A stretch of DNA of 64,000 nucleotides from Haematobia irritans. Lineage: Eukaryota > Arthropoda > Insecta > Diptera > Muscidae. The notes under the pieces are model-generated. The model saw only the letters and a program-made list of their open reading frames with translations. It did no database searches and was not told the origin of the DNA. Position 1 is the stretch's first letter. Each line of letters starts with the position of its first letter. Location of the stretch: NCBI RefSeq assembly GCF_050003625.1, contig NC_134397.1:272732070-272796069 (forward strand). The letters run 5' to 3'. The translations under genes and the position numbers were made by a program. Below, one piece after another: positions 24,513 to 37,518 of the stretch.

Positions 24513-24794
24513 TTAGTCTCTGGAATAGGCGTAGGGAGGCCTCTGGGGAGGAGGCTTAGACCGCCCAGAAAAGTTGTGGGGGGGGGGGCTGAATTTGAAA
24601 ACCTATTTACGGTTTTCCATTGATACTTATGAAATAAAGCTGTAGTTGAACTTATGATTTGAGTTCCTAAATTTTTGTGTTTAGTTTAATTACTAAAGCT
24701 CCTTTATTATTTTGTTTTGTCTGATTTTTATTCAATTAATTAAAAAAATTGTAATTGATATTAAAACTATTCTTTCATAAATGAATATCTTTTT

Positions 24795-25319
24795 CTATCT
24801 TTTCGGATCCGGAAGTGGTGCAAAATTAGCGCAGAAGCGATGAATTTAAAATGGGCTAGTCATAGGACGGATGTCCACCATTTCCCTAGCCGTTGCACTG
24901 AATTTGCATCACTTCTTAAGGTGTGATGCAAATTCAGTGTTTTGGATGTGAATTAAGAAAATTTGTGATATTTTAAGAAATAAATAAATTTTAAATTTTT
25001 TTATGACTTTTAATGCATTCTATTGAACGTTTGAAATAAAATATTTTCAAAAACTCGCAAGATTTCTAGAATAGTTTTAAAATTTTTTTCGGCAAAATTT
25101 AAATAATTTGTATCATTGTATTAATTCTTAATCTGTTTTTAACCTATTTGAAACAAAAAAAATTAAATTTCTCATTAAAAATATGAAAAAATCGAGTTAT
25201 AAAAGATTGACTGAAATGAACTTCCTGTGCAGTTAAAATAAAGAACATCTTTGGGCCAACTGTATTGGAAGTGCTTTTAAAGTTGTTCCTTTAGAAGAAC
25301 TTCAAATTTTTTTGCTGGG
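24795..25319 (-). mobile_element. W element copy 7
   Basis: A minus-strand W body from TTCGGATCCGGAAGTGGTGC to TTTTTTTGCTGGG. The CCCAGCAAAA right end is absent. It is followed without a gap by a second W body (copy 8) starting at GTCATAG, so two bodies share one right end. This could result from insertion followed by recombination between the two copies. Confidence 0.7.
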
Positions 25320-26062
<743 letters not shown>

Positions 26063-26398
26063 AAAAAGCGTGGAACTAATTTTAGTTGCTTTATTTATTA
26101 TGATGTCTGATTTTTTATTAATTTTTATAAAATACTCGTAAATCAATAATTGAACCTATAAATTCAGTCTATTAATTTTTATCTAGGGGGGCTAGCACGA
26201 ACAAATGACATATGTATAGATTGATTCCCGACGGACTGAGCTTCTACAATCCCTGACGGAATTGTCGAATTGTATGTTCCTGGAGGGGTGGGAGGTGTGC
26301 TCCAATCTACAAAACAGCAAAAAGAAAGTACCAGTTATGGTAGAATTCTATCAACTGTGACCACACGATGGATGAATATGTGCGGGAGCGACCATGTG

Positions 26399-26737
26399 GT
26401 AGGTTAGGTTAGGTGACAGCCCAGCTCACTTAAACTATTCAGCCCATTGTGATACCACATTGGTGAACTTCTCTCTTATCACTGAGTGCTGCCCGATTCC
26501 ATGTCAAGCTCAATGACAAGGGACCTCCTTTTTATAGCCGAGTCCGAACGGCGTTCCACGTTGCAGTGAAACCACTTAGAGAAGTTTTGAGACCCTCAGA
26601 AATGTCACCAGCAATACTGAGGTGGGGTAATCCACCGCTGAAAAACTTTTTGGTGCTCGGTCGAAGCAGGAATCGAACCCATGATCTTGTGTATGCAAGG
26701 CGGGCATGCTAACCATTGCACCACGGTGACTCCCATG
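26399..26737 (-). mobile_element. tRNA-derived SINE, copy B
   Basis: Intact B box GGTTCGATTCC (complement of 26669-26679) and A-box-like region at the right; tail (CCTAA)n at the left, seen as TAGGTTAGGTTAGG. The flanks GACCATGTG (26390-26398) and GACCATGAG (26738-26746) look like a 9-bp target duplication with one change. Confidence 0.82.
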
Positions 26738-28916
26738 GACCATGAGCGCATACCATTGTCGACGCTTGAGTTCTGGAGACCAATCGAAGTTGTACATTTT
26801 CAGCTGACCTCTATGGTAAATATACCTGATCATTTTGTTTGTTCACAAACTGCTCAAAATGGAATGGCTTCTCATCAGTGAATCCCAAAATCAGTAACTA
26901 GCCAATTTTACGCAAACGAAGCAATTATCTTAGGCTATTTCCAGCCTAACTTCTATGGCTTTGATCCAAGCTCATTTTTAATATGTATTGCATCCATTCG
27001 AAAATTTAATATCACGAGAAAGTTTTCTACCAATGCTCGTAGGCCAACTGTGGCAACCGAGCCACACACCCAAATTCGGTAACTGGCCACTTGTGAAAAC
27101 GAAGCAAATCCTTGGAAAATGTTTGGCAGCGGTCAGACCAGCGGCTTAGAAATGATAAAAACATGAAGTTGATGGCATTATATACATATCAACCAGCCTT
27201 TATAAATTTTCGTTTAGTTCATCATAACATTTATTATAAATAACATCTAACCAAATTTTCAATATTAAAAGAACAACAGCTTTGGAAATATTTAAGACTT
27301 TTATGTCAATCACAAAAAAAATCTCTCAACGTTTTAAATTATCACCCGTTTGCATCTCTATAATAGACGTGATAGAGTGTCTCACATAAAAATATCATGA
27401 ATTTTTCTTTGGTGTTGTATTTTCAATATGAATTTTCACATGGATCTCAGCATACAATACTCCATGAATTTGAGAATGTGTTGGTGTAGATGTCGCTCTG
27501 TATGTGGAACATATCAAAACGTTTCAAGTGTCGAGCACACTCGCAATTCATTGAACTTTGATGGACATCACCCAGCAGCGAGAGAAAGCTTTAAGTTGTG
27601 TCATGCATGTTTTGAACACATTCATAGTCCTCCAGCTATTCCCCCCACCAGTTCTCTTCTTCAGAGTGGTTCATATGCTTGTTGACAGTATGAATGAACT
27701 GCATGCCATGGCTGCACTGAGATGAGAGTGAGTGTAAATGAGTATATCTGAGAGGGTGTGAGCGTGTGTTTATTTCAGTTTTTTATGCTTATTTATATCA
27801 CCCAGAATGATTGTTATTTATTTTTTGTCGTTCACCCTCATTCTCATGTCAACTCTCATACGGTCGTCTTTTTTTTCCCCAATTTCATCCTCCTCATCCA
27901 TCCCCCAGCCACACTGGTCGCTCTTGCCATCATCTTTTTCAATTTTTCACACATTATTTCCTCACTTAAATAAAGTCAGTTTTTCTATTGTAGTTTCTGT
28001 TCTTGTTGCTGATGATGTTTTCTCAATATATTTTGAGTTTTCCTGTCGTTTTGGTTCATGCGATATTTTGCTGTTGTTGTGGCTCATGTTGATTTTGCTT
28101 TGTGTGCCAGAAGAAGAAGAAGCAACTTTTACACTATGGAGAGATATTTTTAGTTCGTTTATCATCGCTTAAATGTGAGTAGTGAAAAAAAAAAAAATAC
28201 GGAGTGAAAGTGGAGTGGGTTTCTACCAAAGACAGTTTATTGAAGTGGTGAAAAGTGAACATTTGCAAGAGACTGTAAGTGGATGTTCATGTGTGTGAGT
28301 TCGTTTGTCATACATTATATTCTTCGCTATGTTGACAATTGATTGCAGACCAAGTGACCACTACAAAAGAAATTGACCAGGGAAATGAGAAAATAAAATT
28401 ATATGTGGGTCATTGATTATAACCATTTTACGGTTTTATTTTCGACAGATTGTCGATGAATGACCACAATGACAATATCGGTAATTTTCTTGATGCCAAC
28501 ATTTGTGAGGACAAAGGACAGTGTTTTCCAGTAGTGTAAGCAGGACCATTCAATGTCATAAAAATTACCGAATATGACACTATGAATACAGTTGGGTAAT
28601 TGAAGAAAAATTGTTGTGTCAAAAATTAACTTAAGAAAACAATTGTGAGTTTAAAGCAAAAGGGAAAAGTGAGTATAAGTAAAGATATTGTATGGAAAAA
28701 AAACAAGTATCAGCTTCCGAGTCAAAATAAAATCCAGATATGTATGTATCCAGTTTTAACTGGAAGATTACTATATGTAGAGAATAAACTAAATATGACA
28801 TTGACTGTCGTCAAAATTTCTATTTACGTGTCTAAAATATCACCAAATAAATTGCAGACAAATTAAATTTCCCGAAAAATAATGTTGGGATCATGTTTCC
28901 ACAAGGGCTATGTAAA
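26738..28916. other. Mostly unique DNA, possible untranslated exon
   Basis: No dispersed repeat recognised. 28170-28276 is purine-rich with GAGTGAAAGTGG and GTGGTGAAAAGTGAACA, followed by ACTGTAAGTGG, which fits a 5' splice site. This resembles insect 5' UTR exons but is only suggestive. Open frames at 27428-27685 and 27807-28172 lack motifs. Confidence 0.35.
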
Positions 28917-29575
28917 ACAAGTAAGTGCAAAGTCGGGCGGGGTCGACTATATCATACCCTAAACCACCCCTACTGACCCCTAGTAAACATAAGCATTTGT
29001 TAGGTAGCATTGGTATAGGTTTGAGCGATAAAACGCATTTCCATATTTAAGAAAATTTTTTATGGGAGTTTTGTCACGAGTATAAATAATATTGTGTCCA
29101 TTATTAGACAAGAAGAAATCGGTAAATTAGTGTGGGTAATAAATCAAAATTCGGCAAGATCGGGCAATATTATTATGGAAGAGTTACATGCAAGTCTAAA
29201 TACGATCGTATAATACATAAAAAATTGAAACTTGAGTAGCATTGGTTAATAAATAAGAGTATTATGGCCAAATTTGGGAAAATCGAGCGATGTATATATA
29301 TGGGAGCTATATTTAAATTTGATCCTATTTTTTCCAAATTCAATAGCGTTCGTCCTTGTACCAAAAAAACGCCACATACCAAATTTCATCAAAATCGGTC
29401 AATAATTGCGACCGGAATCCTGCGGACAATAAATATATGGACGGACGGACACCAAGCGCTAGATCGACTTAGGAGGTGGTTCTGAGTCGATCGGTATATA
29501 TTTTATGGGGTCTAAAATCAATAGGCACATTTTTTGGATGTGGTTTAGTGTATCGGGTGATAATAGCAGAGACAA
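28917..29575 (+). mobile_element. HINE family IV (I-like), decayed
   Basis: The 5' end ACAAGTAAGTGCAAAGTCGG and CGGGGTCGACTATATCATAC is close to family I. One unit-like stretch (ATATATGGGAGCTATATTTA at about 29295) and a GGACGGACGGAC microsatellite at about 29438 follow. The 3' hairpin is not clear. The interior between 28980 and 29280 does not match family I. Confidence 0.6.
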
Positions 29576-30016
29576 GGCACTCAGAACGAAAATGTGAATC
29601 AATTTGAACCTTCCATCTTTGGGTTTATATACGGTTATGACTTTAAAATAGCTTCAGATTCACATCTGTTAATGAGTCCAAATAAACCAAGGTATGAATG
29701 TATTAAGTATAAAGTATAAGTTCGCAAATTCAAGACACCCAAAAGGTAAAATCATTAAAAATATATTCACTTAATTATTAAAATAAACGAAAATTAATTA
29801 ATTAAAATTATAGGTCACAATATAAAAGATACATCAAAACGTAAACCGCACACACAGAAAGTTTTTTTTTCAATTCAATCACAAAATTGAAATGTCTTCA
29901 ATAACGAAGATGATAGTATCAATAACAGTTTTAATTGGGCATCATAAAAATACTATATTAATTTGGTTAAAAAATTTATTGTATTAAATAAAATTCTAAT
30001 TAAAAAATTAAAAAAT
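29576..30016. other. AT-rich DNA with MITE-like fragments
   Basis: 29850-29960 has CACACACAGAAAG followed by CAATTCAATCAC and TTTTAATTGGGC, resembling the ends of the MITE at 52690-53187. Nothing else was recognised. Confidence 0.35.
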
Positions 30017-31595
30017 ACTTAAAACGTCTTCTAAATTGTAAGTAAGTCCATACGCGGTATACACTAAATTAAAACAGACCGATTAAATACGTATATAATT
30101 TAGTTTGACAAAATTTTCTATAGAAATAAAATTTTGACAAAATTTTCTATAGAAATAAAATTTTTACAAAATTTTCTATAGAAATAAAATTTTTACAAAA
30201 TTTTCTATAAAAATAAAATTTTGACAAAATTTTCTATAGAAATAAAATTTTGACAAAATGTTCTATAGAAATAAAATTTTGACAAAATTTTCTATAGATA
30301 TAAAATTTTGAAAAAATGTTCTATAGAAATAAAATTTTGACAAAAATTTCTATAGATATAAAATTTTAACAAAATTTTCTATAGAAATAAAATTTTGACA
30401 AAATTTCCTATAGAAATAAAATTTTAACAAAATTTTCTATAGAAATAAAATTTTTACAAAATTTTCTATTGAAATAAAATTGTGACAAAATTTTCTATAG
30501 AAATAAAATATTGACAAACTTTTCTATTTATTCTATAGAAATAAAATTTTAACAAAATTTTCTATAGAAATAAAATTTTGACAAAATTTTCTATAGAAAT
30601 ACAATTTTTACAAAATTTTCTATAGAAATAAAATTTTGACAAAATTTACTGTAGAAATAAAATTTTAACAAAATTTTCTATAGAAAAATTTTAACAAAAT
30701 TTTCTATAGAAATAAAATATTGACAAACTCGTCTATAGAAATAAAATTTTGGTAGATTATTTTTGGCTCGAGTGGCAACCATGATTATGAATCAATATGG
30801 ACCAATTTTTGTTTGATTGGGGATGGCCTATAACATACATAACAATCCACTGAATAGTCTAAGTGAGTCTGAAACGTAATTTGGCTACCACTCCAAGAGG
30901 CTCCGGAGGTCAAATCTGGAGAACGGTTTATATGGGGCCTATATATAAAAATAGACCAATATGGACCAATTCTTTGAGGCTCCGCAAGCCAAATTTGGGG
31001 ATCGGTTTATATGGAGGCCATATATAATTATGGACCGATGTGGACCAATTTTTGCATGGTTGTTAGAGACCATATACCAACACCATGTACCAAATTTCAG
31101 CCGGGTCGGATGAATTTTGCTCCTCCAAGAGGCTCCGGAGGTCAAATCTGGAGAACGGCTTATATGGGGACTATATATAATTATGAACTGAAGTGGACCA
31201 ATTTTTGCATGGTTATTAGACCCCTATACCAACACCATGCACCAAATTTCAGCCGTATCGGATGAAATTTGCTTCTCTTTGAGGCTTCGCAAGCCAAATT
31301 TGGCGGTCCGTTTATATGGGGGCTATATGTAAAAGTGGACCGATATGGCCTATTTGCAATACCATCCGACCTACATCAATAACAACTACTTGTGCCAAGT
31401 TTCAAGTAGATAGCTTGTTTCGTTCGGAAGTTTGCGTGATTTAAACAGATGGACGGACGGACATGCTTAGATCGACTCAGAATTTCACCACGACGCAAAA
31501 TATATATACTTTATGGGGTCTTGGAGCAATATTTCGATGTGTTACAAACGGAATGACAAAGTTAATATACCCCCATCCTATGGTGGAGGGTGTGA
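30017..31595 (+). mobile_element. HINE family II, 5'-truncated, with large minisatellite
   Basis: It starts inside the 5' region (CTAAATTGTAAGTAAGTCCA), then a 29-bp minisatellite (30104-30760). Tandem units follow with GGACCGATGTGGACCAATTT, a GGACGGACGGACATGC microsatellite near 31452, and the 3' end ATACCCCCATCCTATGGTGG followed by AGGGT. The last bases differ from the usual GGGTATAAAA (GGGTGTGAAA). Confidence 0.78.
30104..30760 (+). repeat. 29-bp minisatellite, about 22 copies
   Basis: The unit is close to TTTTCTATAGAAATAAAA plus TTTTGACAAAA. Copies vary by single substitutions (TGACAAAA/TAACAAAA/TTACAAAA) and a few indels. The same unit in the same place in the element occurs at 33390-33640. 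Confidence 0.85.
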
Positions 31596-33149
31596 AACTG
31601 AAATTTGTTTTTTGATACCACTGTGCCAAAAAACGCAAATTGTTTTGTCAACACAACAAATCCCCAGTAAAGCATGTCTAAATGGTCATTCATTCACCTA
31701 TAGAGGCAGTTCGTTTCTATTTAACAGAAGTGATTGCGTTACATTTTCCTAAATAGCTCACTTATTAGGATAGCCTACCTTGACACACAATAGCCCCTAG
31801 AAGCCCTCACCCCTTCCAATGAGACCAGCTCCATTACAATCCAAAGGCAATCAATTGCCATCTCGTGCCCAAGTTGTTGGTCTTGAAGTCTTAGTCTTGG
31901 GAAAATTTCGTGTTTCTTCCAAAGTGACTTTATTACATGTGTCATTCTAAGTGGGGATCTATTCAGACATATGTTTGATTTATGGCCATTTTTGTTCAAT
32001 GTGGTTTGGCTAATGATTCCATAGACATCCCCTGGTAAGAAAGCAATTTCGATTTTATTTCCTTGACACCATACTGTAAGTTTTCTGGGTTGAGGAAAAA
32101 GGTAGGGGTGTGACTTTCTCTCACTCTCTCTCTCTCTTTCTCCTATCCTGGTTAGCCCATAGCAATGTTGTGTAAGAAGTGTGGATTTGAAATGTTTAAT
32201 AAATCATTTTGAAGCAGGTCTTTTTTGCCTTTCCGCCACGACATGTAAAAGGTTTGATGTATCCAGAGATAAATGTTGTCAGTCGAAAAGAAAGAACAAA
32301 ATACAAACTCATCTCATAGGAAAGGGGAATCAGGGCCAAACTGAATCCTTACTAGCAGCTATCAGTAATGATAATAATGAAGCGAAGAAAAGCTATGTGT
32401 TGCGAAATAAAGGATCTTTTAAATCATTAAATTCATTTATAGCATTGCATTCATGGAATGATTTATGTTTTTGGGATAGCAGGCCTTGAGAAACCTTGAT
32501 TTAACCACTAGACTTGGCGCGGTAAAAAAAAAGGTTCAACATGGATATAGGCCATTTAGTCTAATTAACATAACAAAACGAATAGTAATCCTAAAAAAAA
32601 ACCAAAAAATTGCAAAATAAATCTTAATCTTTGGTTATAGAAGAAAATTAATATTTATTTTGTTTTTAGAAATAAACGCAAAAGCTTTTTTTTTAAATTT
32701 ATCCTACCTTTTGTCCTTTTTGGTTATGATTTCATAAAAGGGCTCTTACTCATTTTTAAAAAGATAGATGGAGAAAAGTTAAATTAAAATAAAAACAAAA
32801 TAAAATGTGTTAATAACTGCCGCTGCAGAAGTGTAACCACAAAAAGCAATTGTGAAAATTTCCTTATAAAACAAATTAAGAGACAATAATAATGATAATA
32901 ATGGCAGTACAGTGGTGAAACGACAAGTATGCTTCAGCAAACGTAAATACAAACCATTTAGCCAAGTTAAATAAGTGTAGACCGAATAGTATGTATACTC
33001 CATCAGAAGGCTTACAAAAAGCCAATTTATTTATGGATAAATACAGCAATCATTTTATGATCCCTGCCTAGTAGCGTTACTGTTGAGAATTTCCAGAAAG
33101 TGTCACAAGCCATATAAGGTGGCACACTCATTTAAAAAAAAAAAAAAAA
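31596..33149. other. Mostly unique non-coding DNA
   Basis: Includes a CTCTCTCACTCTCTCTCTCT run at about 32117-32140. The 102-codon frame at 32181-32489 begins with Met and is free of simple repeats, but has no domain or motif I recognise and no clear gene signals. Confidence 0.4.
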
Positions 33150-35099
33150 ACAAGTATATACGGCCGTAAGTTCGGCCAGGCCGAAGCTTATGTACCCTCC
33201 ACCATCGATTGCGTAGAAACTTCTACTGAAGACTGTCATCCACAATCGAATTACTTGGGTTGCGGTAACACTTGCCGATGGCAAGTTATCTTAAAACTTC
33301 CTAACACCGTAATATATACCACATAGTCCATACGTGGTATATATTAAACTAAAAAAGGCAGAATAAATACGTATATAATTAAGTTTAAAGTTTCTATAGA
33401 AATAAAAGTTTGACAAAATAAAATTTTGACAACATTTTCTATAGAAGTAAAATTTGGAAAAAAATCTATAGAAATAAAATTTTGACAAAATTTTCTATAG
33501 AAATAAAATTTTGACAAAATTTTCTATAGAAATAAAATTTTGACAAAATTTTCTATTGAAATAAAATTTTAACAAAATTTTCTATAGAAATAAAATTTTG
33601 ACAAAATTTTCTATAGAAGTAAAATTTTAGTAGAATATTTTTGGCTCGAGTTTTTGTGTGATTGGGGATCAGCTATATATAACTATAGACCGATATGGAC
33701 CAATTTTGGCATGATTATTAGCGGCCTTATACTAACACCACGTTGCAAATTTCAACCGGTTCGGATGAATTTTGCTCCTCCAAGAGGCTCTGGAGTACAA
33801 ATCTGGGGATCGATTTATATGGGGGCTATATATAATTATGGACCGATATGGACCAATTCTTGCATGGTTGTTAAAGACCATAAACTAACACCACGTACCA
33901 AATTTCAACCGGATCGGATGAATTTTGCTCCTCTAAGAGGCTCCGGAGGTCAAATCTGGGGATCGGCTTATATGGGGGCTATATATAATTATGGACTGAT
34001 ATGGACCAATTTTGGCATGGATTTTAGAGACCACTTTTGCTCATCTAAGAGGCTCCGGAAGTCAAATCTGGGGATCGGTTTATGTGGGGGATATATGGCC
34101 GATGTGGACCAATTTTTGCATGGTCATTACAGACCATATACCAACACCATGTACCACATTTCAGCCGGATCGGATGAAATTTGCTTCTCTTAGAGGCTCC
34201 GCAAGCCAAATCGGGGGATCGGTTTATATAGGGGCTATATATAATTATGGACCGATATGGACCAATTTTTGCATGGTTGTTAGAGACCATATACTACCAC
34301 CATGTACCAAATTTCAGCCGGATCGGATGGAATTTGCTTCTCTTAGAGCAATCCCAAGCCAAATTTGGGGGTTCGTTTATATGGGGGCTATACGTAAAAG
34401 TGGACCGATATCGACCAATTTTTGCATGGTTCTTAGAGAACACATACTAACACTATGTACCAAATTCAGCCAGATCGGATGAAATTTGGTGCTCTTAGAG
34501 GCTCCGCAAGCCAAATCGGGGGATCGGTTTATATGGGGGCTATATGTAAGTATAGACCGATATGGACCAATTTTTGCATGGTTGTTAGAGACCATATACT
34601 ACCACCATATACCAAATTTCAGCCGAATCGGATGGAATTTGCTTCTCTTAGAGCAATCCCAAGCCAAATTTGGGGGTCCGTTTATATGGGGGCTATACGT
34701 AAAAGTGGACCGATATGGACCAATTTTTGCATGGTTGTTAACAACATGTACCAAATTTGAGCCGGATCGGATGAAATTTGCAGTTAGAGCAATCGCAAGC
34801 CAAATTTGGGTGTCCGTTTATATGGGGCTATACGTAAAAGTGGACCGATATGGCCCATTTGCAATACCATCCGACCTACATCAATAACAACTACTTGTGC
34901 CAAGTTGCAAGTCGATAGCTTGTTTCGTTCGGAAGTTAGCGTGATTTCAACGGACGGACGGACATGCTCAGATCGACTCAGAATTTCACCACGACCCAGA
35001 ATATATACACTTTATGGGGTCTTATAGCAATATTTCGATGTGTTACAAACGGAATGACAAAGTTAATATACCCCCATCCTATGGTGGAGGGTATAAAAA
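33150..35099 (+). mobile_element. HINE family II, full length (1.95 kb)
   Basis: 5' end ACAAGTATATACGGCCGTAA, then GGCCAGGCCGAAGC and TACCCTCCACCAT. The 29-bp minisatellite is at about 33390-33640. About seven tandem units of 153-bp type follow (33.7-34.85 kb), one with an internal deletion near 34020. Then come a GGACGGACGGAC microsatellite near 34950 and the 3' hairpin ATACCCCCATCCTATGGTGG then AGGGTATAAAAA. TACCCTCCACCAT near the 5' end is the inverse of ATGGTGGAGGGTA at the 3' end, a subterminal inverted repeat. Best reference copy of the family here. Confidence 0.85.
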
Positions 35100-35653
35100 T
35101 GGTATAAAAAATCGCGCATTTTTTCATAACGAAAATTCAACAAGTAAACGCATTTATATCAGTGCATTATATAACGTAGTGAAATAAAGTTTTTTTTTCT
35201 CAATTTAGATCTTTGCTAGTCTAACATTAATTTTATCTGCATTTAGTGGAAAAATCTTTGAAATTTAATATGCAGAAGATTAACCCGGTTTATCTGCTAT
35301 AGAAAGTCATGCATACCTTTTGAGAGTAAAAGTATACACTGTTGATATTATATATATAATACTCGACTCGTGAACTTGATTATTTGTTAAGAATCCAATC
35401 ATATCTGTAATCTTAAAGTTGTTTACAATCTGATTGTTTAAAATATATTACAGTATAAACGAATTTAATTAAAAAGTGGTATGACAAAAAAAGTGGCAAA
35501 AAAATTAACACATTTAGTGGCACAACAAAATGGTGGCACAAAAGTATAAGCGTTTGAAAAATGTAGGAACGGTAACATAAAAAAATATATAATCTCGATG
35601 TTTATTGACTCAATTAATTTTTAATTGAAATGGCTTCAGTCATGTACCCCAAA
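35100..35653. other. AT-rich DNA, nothing recognised
   Basis: No repeat or gene found. Short repeated words such as GTGGCAAAAA/GTGGCACAA near 35490-35540 may be local slippage. Confidence 0.4.
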
Positions 35654-35769
35654 TAAGGTTAGTCTGAAGTCGTATGGGCCGACTACACTTTTGACTTTGC
35701 CACTGTGTAGATTTACATTTTCAATGCCATCTCAAATCCTTTGGGAGTAAATTTGTTGGTAGCTTCTTT

Positions 35770-36334
35770 AAAATAAAGATATTTTTTTTGCGACCTATAT
35801 GTCTTTAAATCTATGATCAATAAAATTAAGATTAGGATACTGATCTCATTTATGGAGTTTTCAATTTCTGTTCACATTATATTAATAAAGTTGTTTACAG
35901 ACAAACAAATGCGAGTGAGTCAAAATTATAATGGATACTTTAAAGCAAAAATGTTTTCTTAATACCAAAGAAACTTTAAACCAAAGGTGCGAAATCCTCA
36001 AAATAAGTCTTAGCCTTTATTTAAAACATTTTTATTTTAAATCTAAAGAGTCAATACTTTAGTTAATTTAAGGTAATGTCTTTAAACCAAGAATGTGTTT
36101 CTCTACTTTAAGAAAAATTGTTCTTATATCAAAGACTAGCGACTTTTACGGAGAGACGCAAATTTCCACAATTTGTGTCCTTAATTTAATGAAAAAAAAA
36201 AAAAATTAAAAAAATATCATAAATTTTATTTTAATTAAAATTTCATTATTTTACTGAAATTTTCCTTAATATTTTGTAAATTGTCCATCCTAAAACTTAG
36301 GTTCCATACAGGTAAACATTTTTTTCAGTGTGTG
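35770..36334 (-). mobile_element. Z element copy 3, left limit uncertain
   Basis: The right end TTTTTTTCAGTG followed by TG matches the Z terminus (CACTGAAAAAAA on the other strand). Internal AAGTC/TCTTTAAA motifs are shared with copies 1 and 2, but overall similarity is lower. It interrupts the family I host between its 5' block and its first tandem unit. Confidence 0.5.
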
Positions 36335-36483
36335 TAGGGGGCGAAAGATAGATACGTAAGCTAAATCTCAAACTGAACTGATTTTTACCAAATTGTACAG
36401 TAGAGTGACCGTATCTTATACGGGTCAAAAAAAAAGTGTCGGAATCTTGTTCGCCTTAACCCCACAAAACGAATCCACTTTCC

Positions 36484-36604
36484 AGATATTGGGATAGCCA
36501 AAATTTAAGCCCGATTAAACGACGTTAACACGTGCCGCTCGTCGCTGAGTCTGCACGTGTTAACGTCGTTTAATGGAGCTCAAATTTTGGCTATCCCAAT
36601 ATCT
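36484..36604. repeat. Large hairpin inside element Y
   Basis: Arms of about 50 bp: left from AGATATTGGGATAGCC to ACACGTGC, right from GCACGTGT to GGCTATCCCAATATCT, nearly perfect complements. The spacer is about 17 bases (CGCTCGTCGCTGAGTCT). The mismatch is around TTTAAGCCCGAT versus ATGGAGCTCAAA. Confidence 0.85.
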
Positions 36605-36605
36605 G

Positions 36606-37223
36606 CACTGAAAAAAATATTGTCGTGAGGTCAAAGATTTCACGTCTTTAAAATACGAATACAAATTTTGCTTATCATAGAAGACGCATCTCTCTAAAAT
36701 AAAGTTATTTTCCTTGTCCAAAAGTCGATAAACTTTTCTATGAAGTCGTATTGTCCTTACAATTAAGCGATTTGACTTAAAAATGGGTATCTTAACATGA
36801 AAGAAAAAAAATAATAGGCTAAGGCCAACTTGACTTTAATAATTCAGAAAAATTCTTTAAATTTAATGAAATTGTCTTTAAATTTGTTGCATCTTGACTA
36901 CAAAGCAAAAAATCGTTAAAATATAGGACATGTTTTTCAAAACTTTATTTTAAAGAAGTTTTTTACTTCAAACATAGCATAATTTCTACTGGAAGTCGAG
37001 TCTTAATTTGGAAAATAAAGTTGCCGTTAACTCGTTTTTAAAGGACTTAAAGCTGAGAAAGCGAAAAATTAAAATTTGAAAGTACACAAAACCTAAATTT
37101 AAAAGAGAATTGTGTCTTAAAAGTATCCTTACTTGTATTCTCCGCTTCTTTGGCTCGGAATCAATACCAAATTTTTTACAGTAAAGACAAAATCTTTGGA
37201 ACCGAGTATGCTTTTTTTCAGTG
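36606..37223 (+). mobile_element. Z element copy 1, nested in Y
   Basis: 618 bp with ends CACTGAAAAAAATATTG and TTTTTTTCAGTG. TG at 36604-36605 and 37224-37225 flanks it. The other arm of Y at about 37371-37390 (CCAATATCTGGAAAGG) shows the site without the insert, so the duplication is TG. The sequence is rich in AAGTC/GACTT words. No open frame of note. Confidence 0.8.
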
Positions 37224-37518
37224 TGGAAAGGGGACTCGTTTTGTGGGGTTAAGGCGAATGCTCCTAGTGGCACCAGGTCGCGTTTTCGAAGCTAAAGGCT
37301 GGCGTAACTCGGTTTGACTCAGCGACGAGCGGCACGTGTTAACGTCGTTTAATCGGGCTCAAATTTTGGCTATTCCAATATCTGGAAAGGGGATTCGTTT
37401 TGTGGGGTTAAGGAGAACAAGATTCCGACATTTTTTTTGCACCATATAAGTTGCGGTCACTCTTTTGTACAGGCATAGCAAGAATTTTAATTCTACTCTC
37501 TGTAGAACTATGGTCTCT

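Larger units (their letters stand above)
36401..37464. mobile_element. Element Y, hAT-type with 150-bp terminal inverted repeats
   Basis: TTGTACAG directly flanks both ends (36393-36400 and 37465-37472), an 8-bp target duplication inside a family I unit. The ends are TAGAGTGACCG on the left and AAGAGTGACCG on the other strand at the right. The inverted repeats continue to about 36553 and back from 37464 to about 37317, passing through CTTAACCCCACAAAACGA and GACGTTAACACGTGCCGC. A second, inner inverted arm makes a hairpin at 36484-36606. No transposase frame. Carries Z copy 1. Confidence 0.75.

Noticed and set aside
32181..32489. 102-codon open frame as a gene
   Set aside because: No motif, no recognisable family, no upstream signals; this length is expected by chance in 64 kb.
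33654..34887. Overlapping plus- and minus-strand frames in the family II array
   Set aside because: Several frames on both strands are open through the same units, which is the pattern of a low-stop repeat rather than a gene.
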